Source of the DNA: Batkoa obscura
Taxonomy: Eukaryota; Entomophthoromycota; Entomophthoromycetes; Entomophthorales; Batkoaceae
Assembly: GCA_030770535.1 (NCBI GenBank)
Contig: JASVEC010000001.1
Coordinates: 2,356,001 to 2,420,000 of the forward strand
Direction of reading: 5' to 3'
DNA length: 64,000 bases
Within the stretch, counting starts at the first letter, position 1; the number at the start of each line of letters is the position of its first letter. Positions 44,003-55,460 of this stretch are shown piece by piece. The notes under the pieces are model-generated. The model was not told the origin of the DNA, ran no database searches, and was given only the letters and a program-made list of their open reading frames with translations. A program made the translations under genes and the position numbers.

Positions 44003-45425
44003 TTAAGACACTGTGGGTGCGGATGCATCAAAAGCCATAGCACCATTAAGTGAATCATTGCTAGGAATACGGGAAAGGGAGTGTTGTAGAATGGAGTTTA
44101 GTACATTCATTTTGTCTGGCGGACACCCCTCCCTTTTCTGCTTGTATCGAGTTTGACTTCCCGGTCTTGATAGTGACCGACGAGGTTTAGAAGTTCGTAT
44201 AAAGTCACCTGAATAGCGCCTAAGCTCTTCACAATAAAACTCGGGTATTTCTACAGTACCAGCCGAAAAGCTGACACGTCTTGATGAATAAGGTGAATTG
44301 TCTGATGCGGTATCTTGTCGGCGATGTGGTCTTTGTTTTTTAACTTCAGACCAACGGAATCTATTAGCTTCTAAATTATCTAAAAATACAACGCAAGGAG
44401 GTAGAAGGCGGGCTAAAATTTCAAAGAAGGGTCTAACAATGAATTCATCAAAGTCTAAAGCAATTTGAGGTTGACTTGAAACATTACGATCCATATTACA
44501 TGATATTGGTAAACTATTCCTTTTTTCTAAATCACCTTGATGAAAAAATTCTTGTACAACCATATCAGACCAAGATTTACATAAGGACCAGGGTCGAACT
44601 GCATTACTTATATCTGCTGCATGTAACAAAAGTTCACAAAGCTTACGCCTAAATTCTTCTATATTTAATTCGTTGTTGGACTCTGGTTTACAATTTGCAT
44701 CTATAGTAGAACGAGCAGGGGATGAAGGCCATTCATCAAGAATATGAGACAAATCTTCCAAAAGTGTAAAATGATGTGCCATATCGGTTGACAATATATT
44801 TTCTACAATCATATCTTCTAAATTGTTAACTGATAGTGGACATTTTGAATTTCCTTTTCTTAATAATTGATGTTTAGCTAATAAATTCCCAGTAAGGCAA
44901 CATGAATGATTTTCTAAAACCGATATGTCTTCAAAAGCCAATGCAAGTTCAGTACGAGCATTAATTTGATAAAGATTATTAAGCCCAGGCTATAAAAGGT
45001 TAATATATATATAACTATATAAAATACAAACTTACGTGGCCAATATCGTGACAGAGTCCAGCTATAATCAGAGCTAGAACACTAGGTTGATCTAAATAAT
45101 TTTTGATGTTTAAGTCGACTAAGAAATAGTATAACATTGCACAGACGTCTACTGCATGTAAAAAAGAGTGATAAGGGTTACAAAAATAACCTTTTTCAAC
45201 ATCTGCAATAAATGCTAATATTTCTTCTTTCGTTGATCCAATATAATTTATAAGCTCTAATTTTTCGAATATTGCTAAAACAGTGCCACACAAATCCCCC
45301 GTATTTAAATTCCAAGCATTGAAATTGAGGTCCAATTGGATTGCTTCTTCATCTCCAGAGATGATTGTATTAAATGTATCCCAAGCAGCATCAAGTTGAT
45401 CTGAAGTTAAATCTATAGTGGACAT
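44003..45425 (-). CDS. PDE2: Class I 3',5'-cyclic nucleotide phosphodiesterase (458 aa)
   Basis: Two exons: 45425-45036 and 44989-44003; the single intron splits the metal motif CHDIGHPG after the second His. The HD-type catalytic domain is evident: NPYHSFLHAVDVC, LALIIAGLCHDIGHPGLNN, then ALAFEDISVLENHSC (with the ELA-type Glu two residues before), NILSTDMAHHFTLLEDL, LCELLLHAADISNAVRPW and VQEFFHQGDLEKRNSLPIS. These residues form the binuclear metal site and the purine pocket. It hydrolyses cAMP and so opposes the adenylate cyclase encoded 10 kb away. The C-terminal ~120 residues are Ser/Arg-rich (RRSLSRPGS, RRVSFS) with PKA-like sites, suggesting feedback phosphorylation; that is inference. 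Confidence 0.94.
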
Positions 45426-47454
45426 GTTTAATTGTTATTTTAAATGAAGTAAGTATAAAACTTTAGTTGAAATCAATTTAATGGAAATAGATGTGATATA
45501 TGCAATAGAACATCTAATAATGTAAGAATGATAATTAAATGCTTCTATTAATCAAAATGAAGACTAAAAGAACGAAATGAAATAAATCTCAAATGGTTAA
45601 AATAGGGATTGACAAAGACGTTTAAAAGGAAATATAATTTCAAAAAAATAAATTCCAAGTTGGCAATAATTGGTATTTTATATGAAGTTAAATTTCAATT
45701 GATTTTAAAATCAAATCAGTTGATATTACTAAAATTAGAGTGTGCTAAAAGATAAAGTTCAATTGATTGGTAGCTAATTAGAATTGGGTGTCAGTTACAA
45801 CCAATAAGGCTTTAAAAGAAAGTTAGATTTGAAACCTAAGCAAAAACTGGATCAATTTTTAGCCAACTTTAAGAATAAACACTTCCTTTCCTTATCATTG
45901 AAATTCATAAATGAATTCAAGATTACTTGTGACTATTAATTTATGATACGAATTCGGAACAATTAATGTCATCAAAATAGCTGAAAACTAGGGGTTAATT
46001 ATTTCAAACAATGAAAGCCTTGAAAAGTAGAATGATCCACCAATCAAATGGATTTTAATCGAATTTTAAAGAAATTTGGCTTATAAAGTTAAATGAAAGT
46101 TGATTTTTAAACTTCGGAAATAAAGTTTAGTTACTTGTGCTTTTAACTCCACATTTTATTTTGCTTTGAATTAATATACAAATAATACAAATATAATAGA
46201 ATATTTTATTGTGATTTATAATGAAGATTAATGACTTTATTTAATAGATTAGATTTATAATATAACTAATAACATTTCTATTCTATAAAAGAAGCCACAC
46301 CTAATTAATTTGTATAATGAATTCTTTTTGAGCTTTCAAACTTCAGTTTCCATTTTTGACAAATCACGTTGATTTCTTCTAGAATTGTTTAAGCGATTGT
46401 TTTTATTATAAAGATTAATATCTTTCTTATATTCCATGATAAAATAATATTTTAATAAAATAATTTTAAAGTCAAATAAACTCAATAAATTTAAATCGTC
46501 ATTATGATTCAAAATAATTAATAATAAAATAGATTGTGAGAAAGAAGCAAGGATTATTAACTTCAAATATGAACTTAAAATTAAAGCCTCCCTATTACTT
46601 TCTAAAATTAAAATAGACAACAGCTTTGAAGTCTAAAACTCATTAATTATTGGATAAATTTATTTACCACAATGCATCATTCCCATTGTGCTTAAAAAAA
46701 CAAAAATTGAGGTAAATTGATGGATTGATAGATTAATAGAAAACTTCCTTGTGTTTTAGATGTATACCGTTCTATAATTGTAACTACTATCTTTTATAAC
46801 ACAATATATGTTATTAAGAACTATTGTCCTCCGACTATATTAAGTAAAATAAAACATTAACATCATTGAAAAATGAAGTTTTAAATGATGAAAATTAACT
46901 TAATTATTTTAATGAATTGATTTATTTATTAAAATCTATTAAACGTTATAACTTTTAAGCTTTCTATCCCTGAAATATTTTAATATTATTGAAATATGAA
47001 TTAGTTGAAAATATGATTTGAATAAAATCTATGTTAGTTTATAATAGTATAAAAATTTAATAAATATCAGTAAATAACATGCTATAAATTAGAGTTTTAT
47101 TATAATAAGAGCAGTTATAAAGCATATTACTATACATTTCATTTGAGTATAACTCTCATCTTAAGCTTTGATGTTCTATATATCAATTCATTCTATACAA
47201 ATACCAAAAAACATACTATTATAAATTATTTCACTTTTAAAAGCAATGACTCCCTGGTCACTCACATATTATAGTTTCAAGTAGGAAGTACCCTAATGTT
47301 AAAGTTATTGGGTGGGATATCTCTATGACAGTCATAAAGTTTTATCACCTATGAATACATATTTAAAAGGTAAAAAATGATATTAAGATTAGTAATTAAA
47401 ATGTTCGAAAATAGAACGAATAAGAAAGGATATAGGTAAGCGGTTAAATAAGAT

Positions 47455-47563
47455 CATATGGAGATGTATTTTTGTATTCAAGATTTTTACTAACAAATTT
47501 TCCACTTAAATAGCGCTTAAAAAATGGAAAAAATAATGAAGTCGAAAAAAACACTCCCATACA
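47455..47563 (+). mobile_element. MITE-like element, well preserved
   Basis: It runs from atatggagatgtatttttg to acactcccataca; the core ttttccacttaaatagcgctt is nearly consensus. Confidence 0.88.
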
Positions 47564-47760
47564 TTTAGACAAAAGTAAAGTATTGAGTTAGAGGTGGTAG
47601 CTATAACTATATTAAGAGGCTTTAAAGCCAATAAGAGGTTTAGATCAAGTTAATCTTTTATCACATTTCATAAAATAATTCGATATATAGTTTATAATAA
47701 CTTTCAAAACAGTATTTGAAATTTTGATATAATTGAATTCTATATAAATTAAAATAAAGA

Positions 47761-47860
47761 AATGAGGGTGTATTTTAAGAATTTCACTAACAGTTTTTCC
47801 ACCTAAATAGCGTTTAAAAAATGAAAAAGTAATATAATAAAAAAAAACACCCTCAAATAT
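47761..47860 (+). mobile_element. MITE-like element, shortened copy
   Basis: It runs from aatgagggtgtattttaag to acaccctcaaatat. About 7 bases are missing near the left end compared with other copies. Confidence 0.82.
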
Positions 47861-48486
47861 TTAAATTTATCATTTATTCATTAATATTTATTTTAAGAGT
47901 CTTCTATTATAACTGTTATTTTAAAACGCAAATTATACTAAAATGTAATTATAACTTAATTAAGTATCATTGGTACCCAAATGGTTAAAAGTGAGTATAT
48001 ATAATAATATAGATTCAATAAAATAAACTTTAACTTACAGAGTTGTAGTTGAATAAAGTAACAAAATAAAAACCTATCTGGATTTATGCCTCAAAGATTT
48101 AGGGAATTAGTATTTAAATAAGTAGACTAAAAACAAAATAATAAAAATCATACAAAAATAATATAAGAAATATGTTAAACTTTGAAGGCTAAATGACATC
48201 ATTTGTATACCATTCTCTAGAGATATCACATATTTTTTAAAATATAATTTAATTAATAAAACTTAATGATTACAAATCCATATTAATACTTTTATTAAAT
48301 AGTTGAATGATTAAATAGTTAAATTTAGCTATAGCATTTATAAAAAATAAACTACTCCCCTTAAGTTTTTAGCTTGATATTGAATCTATTTACCTATTTA
48401 CTATAATACTATTTTTAAAACATCAAACATTTTACAAGTAATCCTATTTGAACTTTAATAATTTTTATTTTTGCTTGAATCTATAG

Positions 48487-49543
48487 CTATTCATTTAACA
48501 AATCACATTCTTTTAATCCACGTATATATTGTATTAATTGTTTTGCATAATTTAAATTTTCATTTTCTTGTAACTAAAGAGATAAACGATCATTAATATG
48601 AAAAAAATATTAACTTCAATCAATATACTTACCATTGAATATAAATCTCCGTGCTTATGATTTCTTTTTTTAATTATTGGTTTATCCAATTTTATCTTTA
48701 AAAATAAAAATTATTAATTCAATTTCTTGTCTTGATAAAAAAACTAAATAATAACTTACTTTGTTTTTATTCTCTTTTTTATTACCCTTAGTTCTTATTT
48801 CTTTTCTCAAAATACTTTGTTCTTCTGGTGCTTCATCTGAGCTTATAACTTCATTATCTTGCCTTTGCTTTTTAGTTTCGGATTCCTTAATTAATGATAT
48901 CCCATCTTCACTATTAACTTTTAAATCTAACTCGAGATTTAGCTCATCTATATTATTTCCTACTTTTTCTTTAATGTCTTCAATTTCTGATTCTGTTCCA
49001 GAATTATTATAATCCACCAATCCAAGACTTGGTTTTGTTGTTTCAATTGAAGTCTATTGGTGTTGTTAATAATAGAATGAGGTTAATTTTAAAATTTACT
49101 TTTCCTTGCCTTAGACTTTGAGCTTCTAATTTCTAAATGTAAAAAAACTCGTTAATTAAATGAATATTCCATATTAATTGTCTCTATTTACTTTCTTGAC
49201 ATTCTTATCTGATGGCCAATTCTTTTTTCTATCTTGGATCCAAGCGTCCAATTCTTCTGCATTGCTTACTTTAATCCTTGGTAAATATTTCCTATTTCAG
49301 TCCTGTTAATTCCAACTCCTATTGATTTCAAAAGTTCTTCAACTTACTGTATTACTACTTCTTCCTCAGTCATACTTTGAGTTTTGTCCTTTCTTTTACT
49401 CCATCCTCTTTTACTTCCCCCTCGATTATTATTCCCTCTATAACCTCCTCTAATATTACCCCCGCCCCTTCTATTATTTGACTATTATCAGTTAATTGAC
49501 ATTCAAAATAACTTAATTCATATACTATTACTTGGTTATCCAT
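48487..49543 (-). CDS. NUFIP1-domain protein with RGG-rich N-terminus (240 aa)
   Basis: Seven short exons with matching phases: 49543-49532, 49481-49348, 49291-49192, 49132-49100, 49053-48760, 48695-48633, 48573-48487. The N-terminus is an RGG box (NNRRGGGNIRGGYRG, NNRGGSKRGW). It is followed by the NUFIP1 core SNAEELDAWIQDRKKNWPS (family pattern: EEIxKWxEERRKNYPT), then KKKLEAQSLRQGK. The middle is acidic. The C-terminus LQENENLNYAKQLIQYIRGL may correspond to the short helix at the end of NUFIP/Rsa1 proteins. By family it is an assembly factor for box C/D snoRNPs that works with SNU13 and R2TP. No C2H2 finger is visible. The model depends on a 12-nt first exon. Confidence 0.7.
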
Positions 49544-49649
49544 TGAAAAATTAGAGTTTAGTTTTTCAATTTTTTCTTAAGTTGATTGCAAAATGTAGAA
49601 AAAAAAACTACTTTAAATAAACCTTCATTGGAAGGCAAAGAAATAGTGG

Positions 49650-49732
49650 GATCAGGTGGCCGAGTTGGTCTAAGGCGCCGTGTTAAGGCCGCGGTCTCTT
49701 CGGAGGCGTGGGTTCGAATCCCATCCTGATCA
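49650..49732 (+). tRNA. tRNA-Leu (AAG)
   Basis: A class II tRNA of 83 nt with perfect acceptor stem GATCAGG/CCTGATC, D-arm TGGCCGAGTTGGTCTAAGGCG, anticodon loop TTAAGGC (anticodon AAG, read as IAG), long variable arm TCTCTTCGGAGGC and T-loop TTCGAAT. No intron. A T4 run follows 5 nt downstream. Confidence 0.96.
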
Positions 49733-50036
49733 TAATATTTTGAATATTATTGATTTTTATTTTTAATGCTAATCAAACTAAGATATTGCTTAGTGAACTC
49801 ATTAGCAAAATAATTATATATATTTAATAGTATTTTTTAATTAATGTCAGAAAATATGACATTCTTTTATGTTTGATAAATACTTCAATGATTTTTTAGT
49901 TTCATTTTAGCATATCTCAAATTCTATAGCTAAACCTAAAGTATCTATTTTAAATAATTAAGCTATTTTTTATCAAAATTAAAAATCAAAATAAAATCCA
50001 ATTAATACAACAATAAAATTTATTACCAAAACCACT

Positions 50037-53000
50037 TTAATTTATATCTTCATCATAGTTCTCATCCTCAACTCTAACTTTCTTAACTTGGCTTGTACTT
50101 TCTTCCTTTACTTCTTTGATTTCATCTTCATTTGCCTCCATTTTTCTCTTACTTAAATTAACCTCTTCCTCTGACTTCACCTGCTCCCCATTGCTATTAA
50201 TTTGATTTTCCTGCCCGTTATTGTTATTGATAATCTCAATTAGCCCCTTATTATTATTCAGCTCGGAGCTATTTCCTTCACTTTCCACTTCATTATTATT
50301 ACCCTCCTCATCATCCAACAATAAAGAAAATATCTCCTTAGGCTTAAGATCTGCTTTATAATCTCCACCGGCAATAACCACACGATGAATAGCATCCTTT
50401 TGTTTCGCTCTCATTAAGATACGCTCTTCAATGGTATTTTGAGTTACTAATCGATATACAGTTACTTGTTTAGTTTGTCCTAATCGATGGGCACGGTCCA
50501 TAGCTTGCTGATCTACCGTTGGATTCCAATCGGAATCATAAAATATAACTGTATCTGCAGCTGTTAAATTGATACCTAAACCACCTGCTCTAGTGGATAA
50601 TAAAAAGATAAATAAATCGGGTCGTGATTGCCAATCCGCTACTAAATCTCGACGTTCAGAGATTTTGGAAGAACCATCTAAACGTAAATAGGAATGTTGA
50701 CGATAGGTTAAAAATTCTTCCATCAAATCAATCATTTTGGTCATTTGAAAGTATAATAGAACTCGATGACCTTCAGCTTTAAGTTTGGTAAGTAATTTAT
50801 CTAAAGCCATTAATTTGCCTGAATTCATTATTAATTTAGCTGGATCTGGGATCCAAATATCCGAATAACCCACCGTATCGTTTTCTGGAAATGAAGAGGG
50901 CATTGTAATAGTTTTATTATTAAATACAGATTTAATGGGTAAACCTAATAATGAGTTTCTTGTAGCTGATTTTAAATTAAAGTGCTTTTGCTTTCGATAT
51001 TGATCCAAATCAGAGCAGCTAAGATTAGGTGATGGTGCTACTACAATTGGTTTAGCACAACTCGTTAATTTTAGACTTTGAGCATCTAAAAAGTAACTGT
51101 CTTTTAAGCTAGAATATTCTTTGAAACTATTTAAATCTTTTAATAAGGAACTTGGTGTCATTAATTCAACAGTGTTGTTTTCTGGGTCAAGGCAATCGCG
51201 TAAATACTCATTACATAAAATATTTTGATTTTTGATACTTAATTCGTACAAAGTAATCAAATCCAAACTTTGGACTCTTTCCAATTCAGTTGGTGAAAGA
51301 TTACTTAATGATAAAAAGGAGAAGCCAGTATTCATTTCCATTAATGATTCATTAATATTAGCTGCTTTCCAAATATTAAATGTATTATTAAGCAGCTTAT
51401 TCAAAGTACCATAATTACTTGATAGACTAGGTAAACCAATAATACCCCCATCTTGATAAAAAAGACGAGGAATAGAAATTGAAATATGACTTACTGGATT
51501 ATAAGCAATAGAATTAAAATCACCCACTGGTGGTGGTACTGGATAATTACAAAAAGAGAATGGAGATTTCACCTCAGCACGTTCAAAGAGTTCTGGATGA
51601 TTACATACCTTCCTAAATTGAATTACTAAATTCATCAAAGATTCAACGCTATCATTTTCTAAGGAGCTTCTAGATTTTTCTAATAATTCAGCTAAGGATA
51701 TCTTTTCTCTTAAACTAGCATAAAGTTGTCGTTGACGTGGGGTTAGTTGGCACTTAACTTCCAATTCAATCTTTTCGCCCAATTCATTTTGTACATTTTT
51801 TTTAACACGACGTAACATAAAAGGTTTAAGAATTAAATGTAACCTTCGAAGTTGATGTTGATCTAGAGCTCCATTTTTTTCTGCATGTTTTTCAATATCT
51901 TTAGAAAACCATTCACTAAATTCTTCATGTGAATCAAATAAACTAGGCATAATAAAATGTAATAAAGCCCACAACTCTTGCATTGAATTTTGAATTGGGG
52001 TACCAGTAAGAAGTAATCTGTTACGACAATGGAAGTTAAGTAGCACTTTCCATCGTGCACTAGCTGAACTTTTAATAGCTTGAGCTTCATCTAAGATCAT
52101 ATATTGCCATTTAATTCTTTGAAAATATTGTGGCTCATTTACAATTAATTGATAACTTGTAATAACTACATGAAATTCAGCATTTCTTGTATAAAGTTTA
52201 GAATTCCATTTTTGCCGTAATATTTTTCGATCTTTAGCACTTCCCCAATAAGGAACTAATTTGAATGTTGGTGCAAATCTTGTAAGTTCTTGTTCCCAAT
52301 TATGAAGTGTGGATGCAGGTGCAACAATCAAAAAGGGTCCCCAAATATTATGTGTTTCGGCAAGGTGGGCTAAAAGTGCAATTGATTGAACAGTTTTACC
52401 TAATCCCATCTCATCAGCTAAAATACCATTGATACCTTGTTCATACAAATTGGCTAACCAATTCAGTCCTTTCAATTGATATGACTTCAGCTCACATGTA
52501 AGCATCCTTGGTTGAAGAATATTGGAATCTTGTTGCATTGTTGAGGGATCTTGGAAGTTCATTTGATCATCATCTGGGATATCATCCATTCCTTCTTCCC
52601 CATCAAGACGACGTTCCTCTTGTTCCTCTTGTTCACCTTCAAGTTGACGTTTTTTAACTTCAGAATCAAACTTCTTAGTACGGTCTCTTTGCAACTTCAA
52701 AGCATGCTGTGCGCTAAGCTTAGCTTTTTCTTCAATGTCTTTATCATCGGCATCAAAGTCCATTTCTTTAAAATCAACAGCATCGCCCTCTTCTTTAAAA
52801 TCAACAGCATCGCCCTCTTCTTCATCATCATCTTTTTTATCTTTATTTTCAAGGCGCTTACTAACAAAATGGCCATAAAGTTCGGTTTGTGTGATAAGGA
52901 AATTAAGTTTTTTTTCTTGTCTTTTTGCTTCTCTAGCCTCTTCTTCTTGTCTCTGTTTCTCAAGCAATTCTCTTTCTGCCCTCTTTCTTGCTTCTCTTTC

Positions 53001-54011
53001 ATCTTTTTCATTACGTCTCCAAAAAGTAAGCATTTCTCTAGTTGCTCTGCGTGCCTTATTAGGAATCTCTCGAGTGTGCTTTAAGCGACGATAGGTGGCT
53101 TTTTTTACTTCTCTTTGGCATAAGACACCTAAATTTCTGTACATATTATATTTGGATAAGGTTGAGATACTTGCTTGACGATGTACAAGTGGAATTGTTT
53201 CACAAATCTCAGCCCAAACAGTCTTTGCTTTATTATCAAGGGTAGAGGGTACAGGTGATGGTATATTCAATCTTGGCACAGAGTTGCTCTCTAAAGTAAG
53301 CTTGATATCTACTTCAGGTTGGTATCCAGAAGTGGTTTGATCCGACTAAATTTAAAATGTTAATTCGTGAAAAAAGAAAATAAGGTAATTAGCTACCTTA
53401 TAGCGATGCATTTCGTTGGAGTGCATTTGATTTTGAGTCGCAGAAAGTGTTTGGGACGCGTAGTTTCCCCTAGTTGATGAAGTAGCTTCCTGAGCTTTAC
53501 TACCATTTTTCGAAGCTTTGGTATTTAAGTCATACAAAGGTACCTTGTATTCTGGATTATTAGAAAAGAATAGATTGTGGCGGGTACGTGCAGCTTTCTA
53601 AAATAGGTTAGTTTAGTTGTCAATCAATAAGTGCTGTATTACTATTTGTTTATTTTTATACTCCCTTTGCAACTTAAGGTGACGTTTACGGGTACTGATC
53701 ATAAAGGATACGATAGCTTGGTTGACCAATGGGTCGATGGATTCTGGAGCAAATGCTAAAGGACTTCTCCCTTGGTCACTAATGGAGGTAGCTGAAGAAG
53801 GGGGTGAGCTTCCTTGGTGAGCATTATTCTGACGGTTCCCATTGGATCTGTATTGAGTTCTTTCAGTTTGTCTTTGTGGGTCTTCACCTTCGTCTGAAGA
53901 AGTGAGCATGTCTTCGTTATGTGTATACGAGATAGGCGGTTGACGTTGGCGACTGGATGCCATAGTTGTAAAAATAAAGGGTAATGGATCGAAGTTGGGG
54001 AAATAAGTCAC
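50037..54011 (-). CDS. INO80: INO80 chromatin-remodelling ATPase
   Basis: Three exons: 54011-53643, 53597-53397, 53345-50037 (1292 aa; Met17 at 53963 is an alternative start). The N-terminus is disordered. The DBINO domain (WAEICETIPLVHRQAS, KRHLK-like basic helices and REMLTFWRRNEKDEREARKR) covers about residues 215-340. SNF2 lobe 1 has the Walker A motif DEMGLGKTVQS (about residue 498), the DEAQ box DEAQAIKS (about residue 607) and LLTGTPIQNSMQELWALLHF. Lobe 2 has RVLLYFQMTKMIDLMEEFL, LRLDGSSKISERRDLV, STRAGGLGINLTAADTVIFY, DSDWNPTVDQQAMDRAHRLG and YRLVTQNTIEERIL. The roughly 290-residue insertion between lobes is the INO80-type site for Rvb1/Rvb2. It is divergent from the cyclase gene. Confidence 0.97.
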
Positions 54012-55460
54012 CTTAACAGGCTTATTTTTATTGGCTGTTTTTGCTGTTGTGCTGTTTTTGAATGGTTACATAAATTATCAGGTTGTTTGAGGCTATAAGC
54101 GATGGTACTAAGTAAGAGCCAATGATATTGGTTGACAAAGTAGGGAGAGTTGATTTTTAGCTTAAAGTAGATGGGGAATGATTTAGTAGTAAATTGAATT
54201 TGTTTAGTTCATTATATTTTGAAGTAGGGCATATATTGTATTGTTATGTTATATATCATTAGCTTTTTATAGTATTAGTTTATATTATAAAATAAAATAT
54301 CATTATAAAAAATGATTAAAGATTAAAGCAGTCATTTTGTTATAATATACTTGACTAAAACTAAATAAATGAATCAAATTAGCTCAAATTGATTTTAGCA
54401 TTTTGTACAAAATTGAAAAAAATATTTAAACATAAATTTTCTTCATTAGATCATTTAAACTATTTAAACAGCTAGTAAAAGCCACAATAGTGTTACTTAA
54501 AATTTAAAATGTATCATAGTACCTTTAGTTTAAACTTTAAGCTATTATTTTCATTTTAAAATAATACATATAACTAAAGTCATACGAAATCTTATTTAAT
54601 ATAATAATCATTTATAAATGATTTCTATTTAAGTTTATTTCGTTAAATAAATTTTACTATCTTCATTATCAATAATTTTAATAGGGTTTTTAAATATATC
54701 TTTAAAACAGCTCATTTAATAAGCAAAAAAGCTTTGTTTTTCAGTTCTGTGAGTTTTCTATATGGCATACCACTTTATTTTATTACCCTTTATAACTATA
54801 TTAATTCTAAAATAAATTAATAAAAATATAAATTTTAGGTTTATTCTTTAAAAGTTAAATATAACGATTAATAACAAAGATATAAGCTTTTTGGGTAATA
54901 TGACCTATTTCTATTATTATTGATAGTATGTATAAATCCTTTTTAACTAATTAAAGCCTAGTTTATTTTGTAGACTTTTATAAAATTTTATCTCACAATT
55001 TAATAATTTAATGTAATTGTATAATGTTGTGAATAACAATGAATATTTGTGCGACTAAAGCTAATGAAAGTTTTATTTTTACAATGGTGTTATGATAAAA
55101 AATGTATAATAAAGTTAAAATAAAATAGTACTATAGTTTGAGTTTTTAGAATAAATTATATTAAGCTACTTTGATATTTTAAGTAACAGACTATTCTTAA
55201 ATAAAATCATTACGATTTCTATCAATATTTCATAGCTAAATTAAATTCTCAGTCATTTTTTTTGAAATTAATTCATTTATTATCCTAAAAACTAAGCTTG
55301 ATTTTTAGGATGATGTCAAATTTGCAAAAAGTGCACTTCATTTGTAAAACAATTCTCAGCCAAAGAACCTTTAGTTATAAATTTGCAAATGAATGTTTAG
55401 AATAATCAATTATAATACCAAAAAAAGAAAGGATTAAACTAGATTATTACTTCTCTTAAA
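54012..55460. other. Divergent INO80/CYR1 promoter region
   Basis: 1.45 kb with no ORF, RNA gene or MITE-like element. Confidence 0.5.

Larger units (their letters stand above)
45426..48486. other. 3-kb gene-free stretch
   Basis: It contains two MITE-like elements (47455-47563 and 47761-47860). A 94-codon frame at 46336-46620 is not convincing. A less AT-rich patch at about 47240-47350 (actccctggtcactc ... gggtgggatatctc) might be a transcribed RNA, but no family is recognised. Confidence 0.5.

Noticed and set aside
46336-46620. 94-codon ORF, minus strand
   Set aside because: Leu/Ile/Asn-rich composition expected by chance in AT-rich DNA; no homology or splice partner seen.
47240-47350. Less AT-rich patch that could be a structured RNA
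   Set aside because: No match to U6, 5S, SRP or snoRNA boxes could be seen by eye.
52551-53094. Plus-strand ORFs opposite INO80
   Set aside because: Antisense shadows of the charged DBINO region.
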